This document shows, piece by piece, positions 18,093-26,334 of a DNA stretch of 64,000 nt. The notes under the pieces are model-generated. The model saw only the letters and a list, made by a program, of their open reading frames with translations. It searched no databases and had not been told where the DNA came from. The DNA comes from Paenibacillus sanguinis 2301083 = DSM 16941 (GTDB taxonomy: Bacteria > Bacillota > Bacilli > Paenibacillales > Paenibacillaceae), in assembly GCF_000374825.1 (NCBI RefSeq), contig NZ_KB895389.1, positions 1 to 64,000 on the forward strand. Direction: 5' to 3'. Position 1 is the stretch's first letter; the number at the start of each line of letters is the position of its first letter. Both the position numbers and the translations under genes were made by a program.

Positions 18093-18338
18093 ATGAAACC
18101 TGCTGGTGTGGTCCGGAAAGTGGATCAACTGGGACGTATCGTGTTGCCGAAGTCGCTGCGTAAGAGATATCAAATGAACGAGGGCGATCCTGTGGAAATT
18201 TTGGTGCAGGGGGACCACATTATTTTGGAAAGATATCGGCCAAAATGCGTGTTCTGCGGTTCGATGGAGAATGTCGGCGATTTTAAAGAGCGTTCCATCT
18301 GTGGTCAATGCCTGGTTGAGATGAATCAATTGTCTTAA
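18093..18338 (+). CDS. AbrB/SpoVT-family DNA-binding protein with C-terminal Cys pairs
   Basis: 81 residues. The N-terminal swapped-hairpin domain reads GVVRKVDQLGRIVLPKSLRKRYQMNEGDPVEI, typical of AbrB transition-state regulators. The C-terminal third has CVFCG … ICGQC, two CxxC pairs 16 residues apart that could bind zinc; B. subtilis AbrB lacks this. The start is ATG 18093 behind AGGAGAGGTG. It probably acts as a dimer or tetramer regulating growth-transition genes. Its targets cannot be read here. Confidence 0.85.
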   Translation: MKPAGVVRKVDQLGRIVLPKSLRKRYQMNEGDPVEILVQGDHIILERYRPKCVFCGSMENVGDFKERSICGQCLVEMNQLS

Positions 18339-18439
18339 GAGACAGGGCAGACGAATATGATGATCCAGACTCGTCGTCCATGGAAGGCTCAGGGCGGCGT
18401 TAAATAGGATTAAAGGCGTAGGCGTATATGTGTACCACG

Positions 18440-18473
18440 CTAAATAAGCTTCCCCTGGGGGAAGCTTATTTAG
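18440..18473 (-). terminator. Hairpin after small minus-strand gene
   Basis: CTAAATAAGCTTCCCC and GGGGAAGCTTATTTAG are perfect 16-nt arms around a two-base centre. It begins one base past the stop of the small ORF at 18475-18579 on the minus strand. T-richness is only in the stem, so it may work in either direction, also ending the abrB-like transcript. Confidence 0.6.
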
Positions 18474-18474
18474 G

Positions 18475-18579
18475 TCACAGGCCTTTGGTTTTATCGTCGT
18501 TGTATGAGGATGTTAAAATACCGCATATGAGCATAACCATCACAAGGGCAATGATCCAGAACGTTATAGAGAATGACAA
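18475..18579 (-). CDS. Candidate 34-residue single-pass membrane peptide
   Basis: The start is TTG 18579, preceded by GGAGGTG with 7-nt spacing; a TATAAT lies upstream at 18614-18619. The product begins MSFSITFWIIALVMVMLIC and ends SYNDDKTKGL: one hydrophobic helix and a charged tail, with no recognised family. A strong hairpin follows the stop directly. The set of promoter-like box, ribosome site, membrane helix and terminator supports a real gene although it is very short. It lies between the abrB-like gene and the minus-strand glycosidase gene. Confidence 0.5.
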   Translation of the reverse strand: MSFSITFWIIALVMVMLICGILTSSYNDDKTKGL

Positions 18580-18683
18580 AACCGAACACCTCCACGTTAT
18601 ATGCCTCTGTCTTATTATACCCGTCAATCCTCTAAAAATAAATTGCAATATGATTTATTTCATAGACTAACTCATTGAAATTT

Positions 18684-19751
18684 CTATTTGAAAAACAGGA
18701 AATGGGTTGGCACTGGGCGAAGAGCGCCATCTGATGGCTTGTTAACCACTTTGCCATTGACGACGAGAGAGGAAGAGCCACCTCCATCCAGATTGTAGGC
18801 ATCCTGAACGCCCATCTTCCACAGCTTCTCTTGAAGCTCGGTTAGAGTAGCGCCAGAGCTGCCACTTTCGTCCCGTCCATCAATGACGAGTACCGCCAGT
18901 TGATCATCCTTATAGTTGCCTATGACTGTACGCGGTGCACGCAAGGGCGAGGTTTGCCATTTCGGCGGAATCGCCGTTTTGTTGCCATTTTGCAGCAGGA
19001 CCGGGACAAAAGAGGCGCCAAATAAAGGCTGCTTACGATCCAGGTCCTCTTGCTTTTTGAATCTTCCCCCAATCAATTGCCCGGACTTGTTCAGGCCGAC
19101 AAAAAACAGATCTTTGAACGTGGCCTCAAAGCCGTTGAGATATTTCCCATTCAGCATCGTGGTGCTTAATGGGTAACGTGCTCCCCGGGAGTCGGCAAAG
19201 CCGCCGGCATTAATTCCGGCCACGGCCTTATAGCGCTGCACGGCTTGCTTGGTCGTCTCGGCCCCGCCAAGCTTATCCTTGCCAAGCGTCATCTTCATGG
19301 CATCCGGGGACTTGAGCTTGATCTTCATCGCATAACCACGATAGCTGCCAGGATTGATCTTAAACAACTCGATACGGATGCGGTCGCTTTGGATCGTCTG
19401 GTAGGGCGTCCCCAGCTTGGACGTAATCCGGCGGTTATAGATGGTTTCCGGCTTTCCTGCGGCAGTTCTAGCCGTAGTTACGATGGAACTCATAGTCGTT
19501 GTTGTCTTATGATACAGTTCTGCTGTCTCACGTATGGAGGAAATGGTTGTTTTGGCGTTGGCCTCCGCCTGATCCAATCCAGCCGAGACCGTGGCGGCAG
19601 TCTGAAAGATGTCGGCTTCGTGCGTCAGCTTGTTCAGGTTATTGTTCCATTCAATTGCTGCGCCTCCGATAAACAAAGCAATGAGCAGCCCGATGAGGGG
19701 GCCGGTAGCCAGCAGGAAAAAACGGTTGACTTGCTTGACAGGTGTAATCAT
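18684..19751 (-). CDS. Membrane-anchored phosphodiester glycosidase (NAGPA-domain) protein
   Basis: 355 residues. There is an N-terminal membrane segment (about 11-32, FLLATGPLIGLLIALFIGGAA), a helical stalk rich in Thr and Ala (about 40-105), then an NAGPA domain (about 150-355) with AVAGINAGGFAD, RTVIGNYKDDQLAVLVIDGRDESGSSGATLTELQEKLW and NLDGGGSSSLVVNGKVVN. Proteins of this domain cleave or modify sugar phosphodiesters and are often linked to exopolysaccharide or cell-wall glycopolymer handling. The domain should face outside. Its ATG overlaps the stop of the coiled-coil gene by 4 nt, so both are co-translated and may interact. Confidence 0.8.
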   Translation of the reverse strand: MITPVKQVNRFFLLATGPLIGLLIALFIGGAAIEWNNNLNKLTHEADIFQTAATVSAGLDQAEANAKTTISSIRETAELYHKTTTTMSSIVTTARTAAGKPETIYNRRITSKLGTPYQTIQSDRIRIELFKINPGSYRGYAMKIKLKSPDAMKMTLGKDKLGGAETTKQAVQRYKAVAGINAGGFADSRGARYPLSTTMLNGKYLNGFEATFKDLFFVGLNKSGQLIGGRFKKQEDLDRKQPLFGASFVPVLLQNGNKTAIPPKWQTSPLRAPRTVIGNYKDDQLAVLVIDGRDESGSSGATLTELQEKLWKMGVQDAYNLDGGGSSSLVVNGKVVNKPSDGALRPVPTHFLFFK

Positions 19752-20158
19752 TTCAATAAACCCATCTGCTTCTGCAGCTTGGCAAGCTGCTGCTTGACCT
19801 CGCTAAGCTGGCTATATAGCTTATTGCTGTTGTCTGTTTTTTCCGTGCTGTTATCCTTGGTAAATTCCAGTAATTCATTAAATGTGTCCACCTTGCCCTG
19901 CAGCAGCTTCATTTCTTCGGATAAAGCTGCAAGCTGGGAGGTGTAATCCTCTTTCATCAAGGCAGTTTCACTTTGCCATTTGGCATCCAGTTGGTCTATC
20001 ATCGATTGCTTCAGATGATTGCTATAATAATAGGCTGCGGTCGCCCCCGCGCCGATCAAGAGCACCCATATGAGTATAATGATGGCTACGGATGACCTTT
20101 GCGACTTCCTGCTGCGCTTCATTTCATTAGCTGGTGCAGGCTCCGTAGAGTAAGACAT
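19748..20158 (-). CDS. Small membrane protein with coiled-coil domain
   Basis: 136 residues. A basic N-terminus (MKRSRKSQRS) precedes one membrane helix (about 24-45, VAIIILIWVLLIGAGATAAYYY) and a long heptad-rich outer domain (KWQSETALMKEDYTSQLAALSEEMKLLQGK…). The ribosome site GAGGTGA lies 6 nt before the ATG. The gene overlaps the NAGPA-domain gene by ATGA. The paired stalks of the two proteins suggest a membrane complex. No known family was recognised. Confidence 0.75.
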   Translation of the reverse strand: MSYSTEPAPANEMKRSRKSQRSSVAIIILIWVLLIGAGATAAYYYSNHLKQSMIDQLDAKWQSETALMKEDYTSQLAALSEEMKLLQGKVDTFNELLEFTKDNSTEKTDNSNKLYSQLSEVKQQLAKLQKQMGLLK

Positions 20159-20413
20159 GGTAAATCACCTCAAAACATTTATTTGCAGTTCCCATTCTAT
20201 CACGGCGACATAGTCTTCGCAAAAAGGACAAAATTCGTCAAAATTTGTCTTGCTCTACCAGCTCTTCGGCAAATGGTTCACCACACTTCTAGGTACTTGA
20301 ACTAAGGTTCAACCGATAAGTATTTTGCGAGCAATTTGAGGCGCAGTTGTCGGGGGAATTTGTCCCGGGGTACAATCGGCGTAGCCAAGTAAAGATAGGG
20401 GAGGGCGATGAGC

Positions 20414-21748
20414 ATGGACCCGGGCTTGGAGCTGCTGAAGCCATTGTTGCCGCATCACTTTGCGCAAGAGCTTGAAGAGAGATATCGGGAGGGGAAGTTG
20501 ATTTCTTTGGCGGGGCCACAGGGAGACGGAGGAGGCTGGGCTACAGCTTATGCGGCGAATGCTGCGGAAAAGCCCGGGCAAGAGGGTGAAAAGGCCGGGA
20601 AGCACATGGGAACAGGCGAGGTTCTACAAATTCCATCTGAAAGGGATGCAGAGGAAGAGGCTTGGCTGAGTTGGCTTTCTGAGGCCTATAACCAAACAGA
20701 GGGAGGGGGAACCACCCCTAAAAATATTCTCTTGACCGATCAGGCAGACGAGGCTCTTGATTTGGTGTTGAAGGCGATAGTACCGGAGGGAGGGACGGTG
20801 CTGGTAGAGACGCCGACCAGCCCGGAGGCGCTGGCGGTTATTAGGCATCGCGGCATTCATGCTGTCCCGGTGGGATGTGACCGGGACGGGATGCTGGCGG
20901 ACGATTTGCGGAGCAAGTGCGAGAGGGCTGGCCAGATGCCGGCCTTGATCTATGTCACGCCGCACTATTCCAACCCGTCCGGCCGGGTGTGGAGTCGTGA
21001 GCGCAAGCTGGAGCTGCTTAAGCTAAGCGGGCAGTTCGGCCTGCCGGTGATTGAGGATGACACGGCAGGGGCTGTGCTCTTCGCCGAGGGCATCGGTGAA
21101 GGAAGTGCGGCGGAGGCGAGAGCCTGCCGGAAGCGGGGGCCAGGCCAGGCCGCCGAGCCCGGGCGGCCTGCGCCCTCGCTGTACCGGCTGCGGCAGCAGG
21201 CGGGCTTGTCCGATGCCGTGGTGATCGGCATCGGCTCTTGGGATCGCACGCTGGGGCTGCCATGGCCTCTGGCCTGGCTGCGCAGCGAAGCGGCAGTGCT
21301 GGAACGGCTGCGCCGCGTTCCAGCATCGGGCAGCGCCCGTGCGGCGGAGCTTGCCGCGCGCGGGCGGCGGCTGCACGCCTGGCTGGTGCAGCCACCGGCG
21401 CACGGCCGCTTGCGCCTGGCCGCGGCTGCAGCGGCGTACGCCGCGCAGCGCAAGCTGGCGCTGGCGCTGCTGCAGGCGCCGGCATGGCGTGGCGCCTGCG
21501 TGGAAGATCCCGGCGGCGGGCTGTTCCTGTGGCTGCGCCTGCCCGCCGGGATCTCCAGCGAAGCGCTGCTGCGCGCGTCGCTGCTGGAAGGCACAGCGTT
21601 CCTGCCGGGGACGCTGTGCTACGTCAACGAGCCGGATGAGCGCTTCATCCGGCTGAATGTCGCCGCGCACAAGCCGGCGATACTTCGCGAAGGGCTGGCG
21701 CGCCTTGCCGCCGCCCTCGGAGAGTTCACGGCGCGTGGGGCGGATTAG
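20414..21748 (+). CDS. Aminotransferase class I/II-fold protein lacking the PLP lysine
   Basis: 444 residues with the fold-type I aminotransferase order: ILLTDQADEALDLVLKAIV, VETPTSPEALAVIRHRGIHAVPV, LIYVTPHYSNPSGRVWSRERKLELL, PVIEDDTAGAVLF, and a C-terminal domain. It resembles the aminotransferase part of MocR regulators but has no helix-turn-helix. In the block that normally reads GSFSKTLGPGLR it has GSWDRTLGLPWP, so the PLP-binding lysine is Arg278. It is probably not a working transaminase. The 3' half is extremely GC-rich (48 of 60 bases at 21421-21480), unlike its neighbours. ATG 20414 is 8 nt past GGGGAGGG; ATG 20408 is too close. The role is unknown. Confidence 0.75.
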   Translation: MDPGLELLKPLLPHHFAQELEERYREGKLISLAGPQGDGGGWATAYAANAAEKPGQEGEKAGKHMGTGEVLQIPSERDAEEEAWLSWLSEAYNQTEGGGTTPKNILLTDQADEALDLVLKAIVPEGGTVLVETPTSPEALAVIRHRGIHAVPVGCDRDGMLADDLRSKCERAGQMPALIYVTPHYSNPSGRVWSRERKLELLKLSGQFGLPVIEDDTAGAVLFAEGIGEGSAAEARACRKRGPGQAAEPGRPAPSLYRLRQQAGLSDAVVIGIGSWDRTLGLPWPLAWLRSEAAVLERLRRVPASGSARAAELAARGRRLHAWLVQPPAHGRLRLAAAAAAYAAQRKLALALLQAPAWRGACVEDPGGGLFLWLRLPAGISSEALLRASLLEGTAFLPGTLCYVNEPDERFIRLNVAAHKPAILREGLARLAAALGEFTARGAD

Positions 21749-21839
21749 CCAGCCCGCGCGCATTCACTTTATCGCACTTGTCCTCAGTGTCTACGTGGCT
21801 CACTACCTAATTGAAGTCTGCGCTTGCTATTGCCCCAGG

Positions 21840-22640
21840 CTACTTAATGAACTCTTCCGCCGCTTTTCCCTCGATGGCTGCTGCGTCAGGGGCCACTTCC
21901 AGGGATGACGTTGCGGCGATTTCGCGCCGCCATGCATCCACCACATGGGCGTATTCCCGCAGGCTGTCTGCACCGGCCGGAGTCAGCACGTAACGGCCGT
22001 ATCCGCTGCGGTGGAACCAGCCGTAGTAATCGCGCTGCAGGATGGCAGGAGCGGTGCCGACACCACTGCGTTCGCGCACTTGCCTAGGGGCCAGCTCTCC
22101 GCCTTCCTGGAGCGCCAGCGCGACGCGCAGTGCCTTCTCCCGGTAGGCGGTCACGAGCTTGGTGGCGTGACTTCCGCCGACATTGTAGTCGCCGCTGCGT
22201 TCATTAAATTCATGCACCAGCCGTTCCGCTCGCCGTTTGACCACCTTCGGTCCCGGAGAATATATAGCTTCGTTGCCGGGGGAACACAAAATGTCTACGA
22301 AGGCCGGCTTGGTTTTGTAGCGGGTGACGGTGATCAGCCCCAGGCCAAGCCGTTGACAGAGCCGCGTAATTTCGCTCCACCGCTGATTGTGAGCGCCCTT
22401 CTTGGCCCGGTTGCGCTCCACGGCCAGATAGACCTCTGTGCTGGAACGCTGGCGTTCCAGACCTTGCAGCAGCAGAGGGAGGTTGAAGGTCTTCTTCATC
22501 TCTACAATCAACGGCTGGTCGCTGCCCGGCTTCAAGCCAACCAGATCGCAATGCCGCACCTCGCTCTTGATGTTATATCCCCGCTCCTCAAAAAAGGCCT
22601 TTAACGGAGCGTACAATTCTGTTTCATGTTGTACCGCCAT
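21840..22640 (-). CDS. DUF2161-family protein, PD-(D/E)XK-like nuclease fold
   Basis: About 266 residues. The N-terminal part has ETELYAPLKAFFEERGY and VRHCDLVGLKP … LIVEMKKTFNLPLLLQGLERQ, a D…ExK arrangement like that of PD-(D/E)XK nucleases. The C-terminal region (RDYYGWFHRSGYGRYVLTPAG) resembles a winged-helix. Members of this family are widespread in Firmicutes and of unknown function; the nuclease-like core suggests DNA contact. ATG 22640 is 6 nt past GGAG; ATG 22643 is only 3. It is divergent from prkA. Confidence 0.75.
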   Translation of the reverse strand: MAVQHETELYAPLKAFFEERGYNIKSEVRHCDLVGLKPGSDQPLIVEMKKTFNLPLLLQGLERQRSSTEVYLAVERNRAKKGAHNQRWSEITRLCQRLGLGLITVTRYKTKPAFVDILCSPGNEAIYSPGPKVVKRRAERLVHEFNERSGDYNVGGSHATKLVTAYREKALRVALALQEGGELAPRQVRERSGVGTAPAILQRDYYGWFHRSGYGRYVLTPAGADSLREYAHVVDAWRREIAATSSLEVAPDAAAIEGKAAEEFIK

Positions 22641-22865
22641 CATAATCTCCTTTTTGTTCCGATAATCCGATTAAATTATAGCATAAACGTGAATTCCTAC
22701 TTTTTCCATACGAATATTTTCATTGGGAAAAAGGTCAACTTCTCCCCAAAAGCCGCATAGGTATGTAATACACTTTTTATCGTGGAAGCTCCATCTGTAA
22801 CACTTGAATGGAAGGTTGCCGGGGATGCAGGAGAACCCCTATGCGGGAGTAGAGGAGGACCTAAC

Positions 22866-24761
22866 ATGGACATTTTTGATCGTATAGCAGCTTACCGGGC
22901 GGAAAGCGACTCCTTATCGTGGAGCGGCACATTCAAACAATATATTGAAATGCTTGCGAAGGATCCAACGCCTGCGATGACCGCCCATGCCAGGGTTTAC
23001 GAAATGATTGAATCTTTCGGGGTAGAGGAAGTAAATGGCCGGAAGAGGTATAAATTTTTTGAGCAGGAGATCTTTGGATTGGATCGCGCTATTGAGAAGC
23101 TGGTTGAGGAATATTTCCACTCGGCGGCCCGGCGGCTGGATGTGCGCAAGCGAATTTTGCTGCTGATGGGCCCCGTAAGCGGCGGGAAATCGACATTAGT
23201 CACCTTGTTGAAGCGAGGTCTGGAGAAATTCTCCCGTACCGATAAGGGAGCGGTATATGCTATTGCAGGCTGCCCGATGCACGAGGACCCGCTGCATCTG
23301 GTTCCGCATGAGCTTCGGCCCGAGGTGGAGCAGGAGTTGGGCATTCGTATTGAGGGCAACCTCTGCCCGGTATGTCAGATGCGGCTCAAGACAGAGTACG
23401 GCGGCGATATAGAGCATGTGCGGGTAGAGCGGGTATTGCTTTCAGAGGATGAACGCGTGGGCATCGGTACATTCAGCCCCTCCGATCCGAAGTCACAGGA
23501 TATAGCCGACCTGACGGGCAGTATCGACTTCTCGACCATTACGGAATATGGATCGGAGTCTGATCCGCGGGCTTACCGGTTTGATGGTGAGCTGAATAAA
23601 GCCAACCGGGGGTTGATGGAATTCCAGGAAATGCTGAAATGCGACGAGAAATTTCTGTGGAATTTGCTGTCGCTGACCCAGGAGGGGAATTTCAAGGCAG
23701 GCAGGTTTGCGCTTATCAGTGCAGACGAACTCATTATCGCCCATACGAACGAGGCGGAATACAAGTCTTTTATTGGCAACAAGAAGAATGAAGCCCTGCA
23801 ATCTCGAATGATTGTCATGCCTATTCCCTACAATCTCAAGGTGTCTGAAGAAGAGAAAATCTACGCCAAGCTAATCGCCCAAAGTGATATGAAACATGTT
23901 CACATCGCTCCGCACGCGCTGCGAGCCGCAGCGATTTTCTCGATTTTGACCCGGTTGAAGGAGTCGAAGAAGCAGGGGATTGACCTATTGAAGAAAATGC
24001 GCCTGTATGATGGTGAAGAAGTAGAAGGCTATAAGGACGCCGACTTGAAGGAATTGCAAAATGAGCATTTGGACGAAGGGATGTCTGGCGTAGACCCGCG
24101 TTATGTCATCAACCGGATTTCCAGTGCCCTGATCAAGCAGGATATGCATTGTATGGGCGCGCTCGATATATTGCGGGCAATCAAGGACGGTCTGGACCAG
24201 CATGCTTCAATTACGAAGGAGGAGCGTGAGCGGTATCTGAACTTTATCGGCATCGCCCGCCGGGAATACGATGAGTTGGCCAAGAAGGAAGTGCAAAAGG
24301 CATTTGTATATTCCTTCGAGGAATCGGCTAGGACCTTGTTCGAGAACTATCTCGATAATATCGAAGCTTTCTGCAATTGGACCAAAATTCGTGATCCGTT
24401 GACGGATGAGGAGCTGGACCCTGACGAGCGGCTGATGCGCTCGATTGAGGAGCAAATCGGCATTTCGGAAAATGCGAAAAAGGCTTTCCGGGAAGAAATT
24501 CTGATTCGTATTTCTGCCTACTCGCGTAAGGGACGCAAATTTGAGTACAATCACCATGATCGGCTGAGGGAAGCGATTGAAAAGAAGCTGTTCGCCGATT
24601 TGAAGGATATCGTCAAGATTACTACGTCGACCAAAACGCCGGATGAAAATCAATTGAAGCGCATCAACGAAGTGAGCAAACGGCTGATTGACGAGCACGG
24701 CTATTGCCCGGTATGTGCCAATGAATTGCTTCGTTATGTGGGCAGTCTGCTGAACCGTTAA
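22866..24761 (+). CDS. prkA: Serine protein kinase / AAA+ protein PrkA
   Basis: 631 residues, the normal length. The N-terminal AAA+ part has Walker A GPVSGGKST at about 102-110 followed by the PrkA block AIAGCPMHEDPLHLVP and EGNLCPVCQMRL; the C-terminal domain is protein-kinase-like. In B. subtilis PrkA is made in the mother cell under sigma E and affects sporulation; recent work on the family also reports Lon-like protease activity. The start is ATG 22866 behind GAGGAGGA. It is usually found with yhbH and spoVR, which here lie on the opposite strand just beyond the regulator/peptide pair at 24847-26299. Confidence 0.96.
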   Translation: MDIFDRIAAYRAESDSLSWSGTFKQYIEMLAKDPTPAMTAHARVYEMIESFGVEEVNGRKRYKFFEQEIFGLDRAIEKLVEEYFHSAARRLDVRKRILLLMGPVSGGKSTLVTLLKRGLEKFSRTDKGAVYAIAGCPMHEDPLHLVPHELRPEVEQELGIRIEGNLCPVCQMRLKTEYGGDIEHVRVERVLLSEDERVGIGTFSPSDPKSQDIADLTGSIDFSTITEYGSESDPRAYRFDGELNKANRGLMEFQEMLKCDEKFLWNLLSLTQEGNFKAGRFALISADELIIAHTNEAEYKSFIGNKKNEALQSRMIVMPIPYNLKVSEEEKIYAKLIAQSDMKHVHIAPHALRAAAIFSILTRLKESKKQGIDLLKKMRLYDGEEVEGYKDADLKELQNEHLDEGMSGVDPRYVINRISSALIKQDMHCMGALDILRAIKDGLDQHASITKEERERYLNFIGIARREYDELAKKEVQKAFVYSFEESARTLFENYLDNIEAFCNWTKIRDPLTDEELDPDERLMRSIEEQIGISENAKKAFREEILIRISAYSRKGRKFEYNHHDRLREAIEKKLFADLKDIVKITTSTKTPDENQLKRINEVSKRLIDEHGYCPVCANELLRYVGSLLNR

Positions 24762-24789
24762 TACAGACTTTTGACATAAATCTGGCATG

Positions 24790-24818
24790 AATAAGACCAG
24801 TCTGGGACTGGTCTTATT
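24790..24818. terminator. Bidirectional terminator between prkA and the peptide gene
   Basis: AATAAGACCAGTC pairs perfectly with GACTGGTCTTATT-type sequence around TGGG. A/T-rich arms on both sides let it end prkA from the left and the regulator/peptide transcript from the right. Confidence 0.8.
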
Positions 24819-24846
24819 TGCGTTCGTTTATGTTCATGCTGCCAGC

Positions 24847-24948
24847 TTACATTCCTCCATGATGATCCATGAGACGAAGGATGTAGGGGGTAGAAATTAC
24901 AATTAGAGAAAAAACACTTACCAGGAGAGCGCTCAGCTTACTTTTCAT
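24847..24948 (-). CDS. Candidate exported signalling peptide precursor (Phr/PapR-like)
   Basis: 33 residues. It begins MKSKLSALLVSVFSLIV, a short basic N-terminus and hydrophobic core as in a Sec signal, and ends YILRLMDHHGGM, a polar C-terminus from which a mature peptide could be cut. The ATG at 24948 lies inside the last codons of the HTH/TPR regulator gene, overlapping it by 11 nt in another frame. GAGAGGTG in the regulator's codons sits 7 nt before the ATG. This layout, receptor gene overlapped at its 3' end by a tiny secreted-peptide gene, is that of Rap-Phr, PlcR-PapR and NprR-NprX pairs. The mature sequence and the importer are unknown; the window has no Opp system. Confidence 0.7.
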   Translation of the reverse strand: MKSKLSALLVSVFSLIVISTPYILRLMDHHGGM

Positions 24949-26299
24949 TCCTATACACCTCTCGAATAAGTTTTTTGTAGGTCTCTATTATGCTCTCGTT
25001 GCTGTTATCTCTGAAGTTCTCAAATAAGCCTACACATTTAATTATACAGCTCTTCTCGTTAATTAAAGATGCTTTTTCCAAAGCCTTCATCAGGTGGCTA
25101 AACCCTTGGCTTGCTGCGCCACGGTGGAGATAATAGGCGGCAAGCTCATAGTAACAACGGGCTATACGCTCATCAATGGTTTGCCTTGTATAGATGTCTG
25201 TTTCATACTCCGACTGATGGAGCAATGAAGCATATTCAATTCGTTCCAGGATGCCATCAATGTTATAGTTGTGACGATTGGCAGCTGTAACAATATTGAG
25301 CAGACATAGCCATATTTCTGCCTCATGGGATTCCATATAGGAGACGTACTCCGGAAGCACACTTGAATCACCTGCGGCTAATTGGGTCACTATCGTGTTC
25401 ATCTTAGCCCAGGATTGAAATTTTTCCTTCCATCCGATTGCAGTCTCATCGTTCTCCCTTACCCAATTCAGGTTCTCATAAAGCTTGATGAACTGTAAGG
25501 CCTGATCATAATCTTGTCTGGATTCGTTTACGCTGCCAAGAAGGAGATAGGCATAGGCCACATAGGTGAACAGCGGTTTTACAGGAAGGTTCTCCTGCTT
25601 AATACGCGCCCCTCTCTGATATTGATGCTTGGCTTTTCTGAGTAGCTGCTCCGCTACTTCCTCCACCTTGTCCCATCGACGCAGTGAACGGTAAGTATTG
25701 GCTAAATCCTTCAGAGCTTCAAGCTGGTCAAATTCACTTAATCGTTCGACAAATAGCTCAAACTGTATAGCTGCCTGGTAGTTCATTTCCTGATCATGCT
25801 CCAGCTTACACAGGAACAAGCGGTATTGGCAGAGGGCAAGGCGTTCGGAATGCTGATTCTTCTCACCAAAGGCAATTTCGTCATAAATGATCGCAGCGAA
25901 TTTCTTGTTGTTGTTATGATAGAGGTCTTCGGCTACTTCAAAAAGAACTTGAGCATACATCAGGTTCTCCAGCAGCAACCCGATGGATTTACGGAAATAT
26001 TCCGAGTTGCCAACCTCCGCACAGGCGATCAGAAAAGGCTTGATTCGCCGCCAATTGGGCGTTGATTCGGCAATAAGCTCTTCAAAATACCGGCTATAAA
26101 AAAAGCCCCGATGGAGCCCGAAGCTTTCCGTCATCAGGTCCAGTTGCTCAATCGTTAAATTTCTATGCCCGTTCAGAATCGAGCTAAGCGAGCCCGCATT
26201 CAGCCCCACCCTTTGAGCGAACTGGTTCAGGTTGAGGCCTTCCTGCCTCATATGATCAGTCAGGATTGAACGTATCGTGGTTGTAGAGTTCAAGTGCAC
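24938..26299 (-). CDS. RRNPP-type peptide-responsive regulator (XRE HTH + TPR)
   Basis: About 453 residues. The N-terminal XRE helix-turn-helix (IRSILTDHMRQEGLNLNQFAQRVGLNAGSLSSILNGHRNLTIEQL) is followed by a wholly helical region of some 380 residues with TPR-like repeats (ALKDLANTYRSLRRWDKVEEVAEQLL, FTYVAYAYLLLGSVNESRQDYDQALQFIKL, RIARCYYELAAYYLHRGAASQGFSHLMKALEKA). That architecture matches DNA-binding RRNPP receptors (PlcR, NprR, AimR). Three start codons cluster here; GTG 26299, 6 nt past AGAGG, is preferred over TTG 26305 and GTG 26302. A sigma-A promoter with a palindrome lies upstream, and the peptide gene overlaps its end. Its targets are unknown; itself and neighbouring sporulation genes are candidates. 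Confidence 0.85.
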   Translation of the reverse strand: MHLNSTTTIRSILTDHMRQEGLNLNQFAQRVGLNAGSLSSILNGHRNLTIEQLDLMTESFGLHRGFFYSRYFEELIAESTPNWRRIKPFLIACAEVGNSEYFRKSIGLLLENLMYAQVLFEVAEDLYHNNNKKFAAIIYDEIAFGEKNQHSERLALCQYRLFLCKLEHDQEMNYQAAIQFELFVERLSEFDQLEALKDLANTYRSLRRWDKVEEVAEQLLRKAKHQYQRGARIKQENLPVKPLFTYVAYAYLLLGSVNESRQDYDQALQFIKLYENLNWVRENDETAIGWKEKFQSWAKMNTIVTQLAAGDSSVLPEYVSYMESHEAEIWLCLLNIVTAANRHNYNIDGILERIEYASLLHQSEYETDIYTRQTIDERIARCYYELAAYYLHRGAASQGFSHLMKALEKASLINEKSCIIKCVGLFENFRDNSNESIIETYKKLIREVYRNEK

Positions 26300-26318
26300 C
26301 ACCAACCTCTGCGCATTC

Positions 26319-26334
26319 TATTATTTCAATAATA
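26319..26334. promoter_or_regulatory. Palindrome over the -10 box, probable autoregulatory operator
   Basis: TATTATTTCAATAATA is a perfect 7-2-7 inverted repeat. Its left part on the minus strand is the -10 hexamer of the regulator's promoter. Binding there would block transcription of the regulator/peptide pair. Confidence 0.55.

Noticed and set aside
18428-18670. 80-codon plus-strand frame
   Set aside because: It runs through a perfect hairpin and opposite the better-supported small minus-strand gene, without a ribosome site.
20965-21763. Several long minus-strand and shifted plus-strand frames
   Set aside because: They arise because stop codons are rare in the very GC-rich part of the aminotransferase-fold gene; composition is Arg/Ala/Pro-rich and there is no start signal.
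22680-22770. Possible sigma-E promoter of prkA (CATACGAAT near 22707)
   Set aside because: The -10 looks acceptable but no -35 at proper distance was found; not listed as a site.
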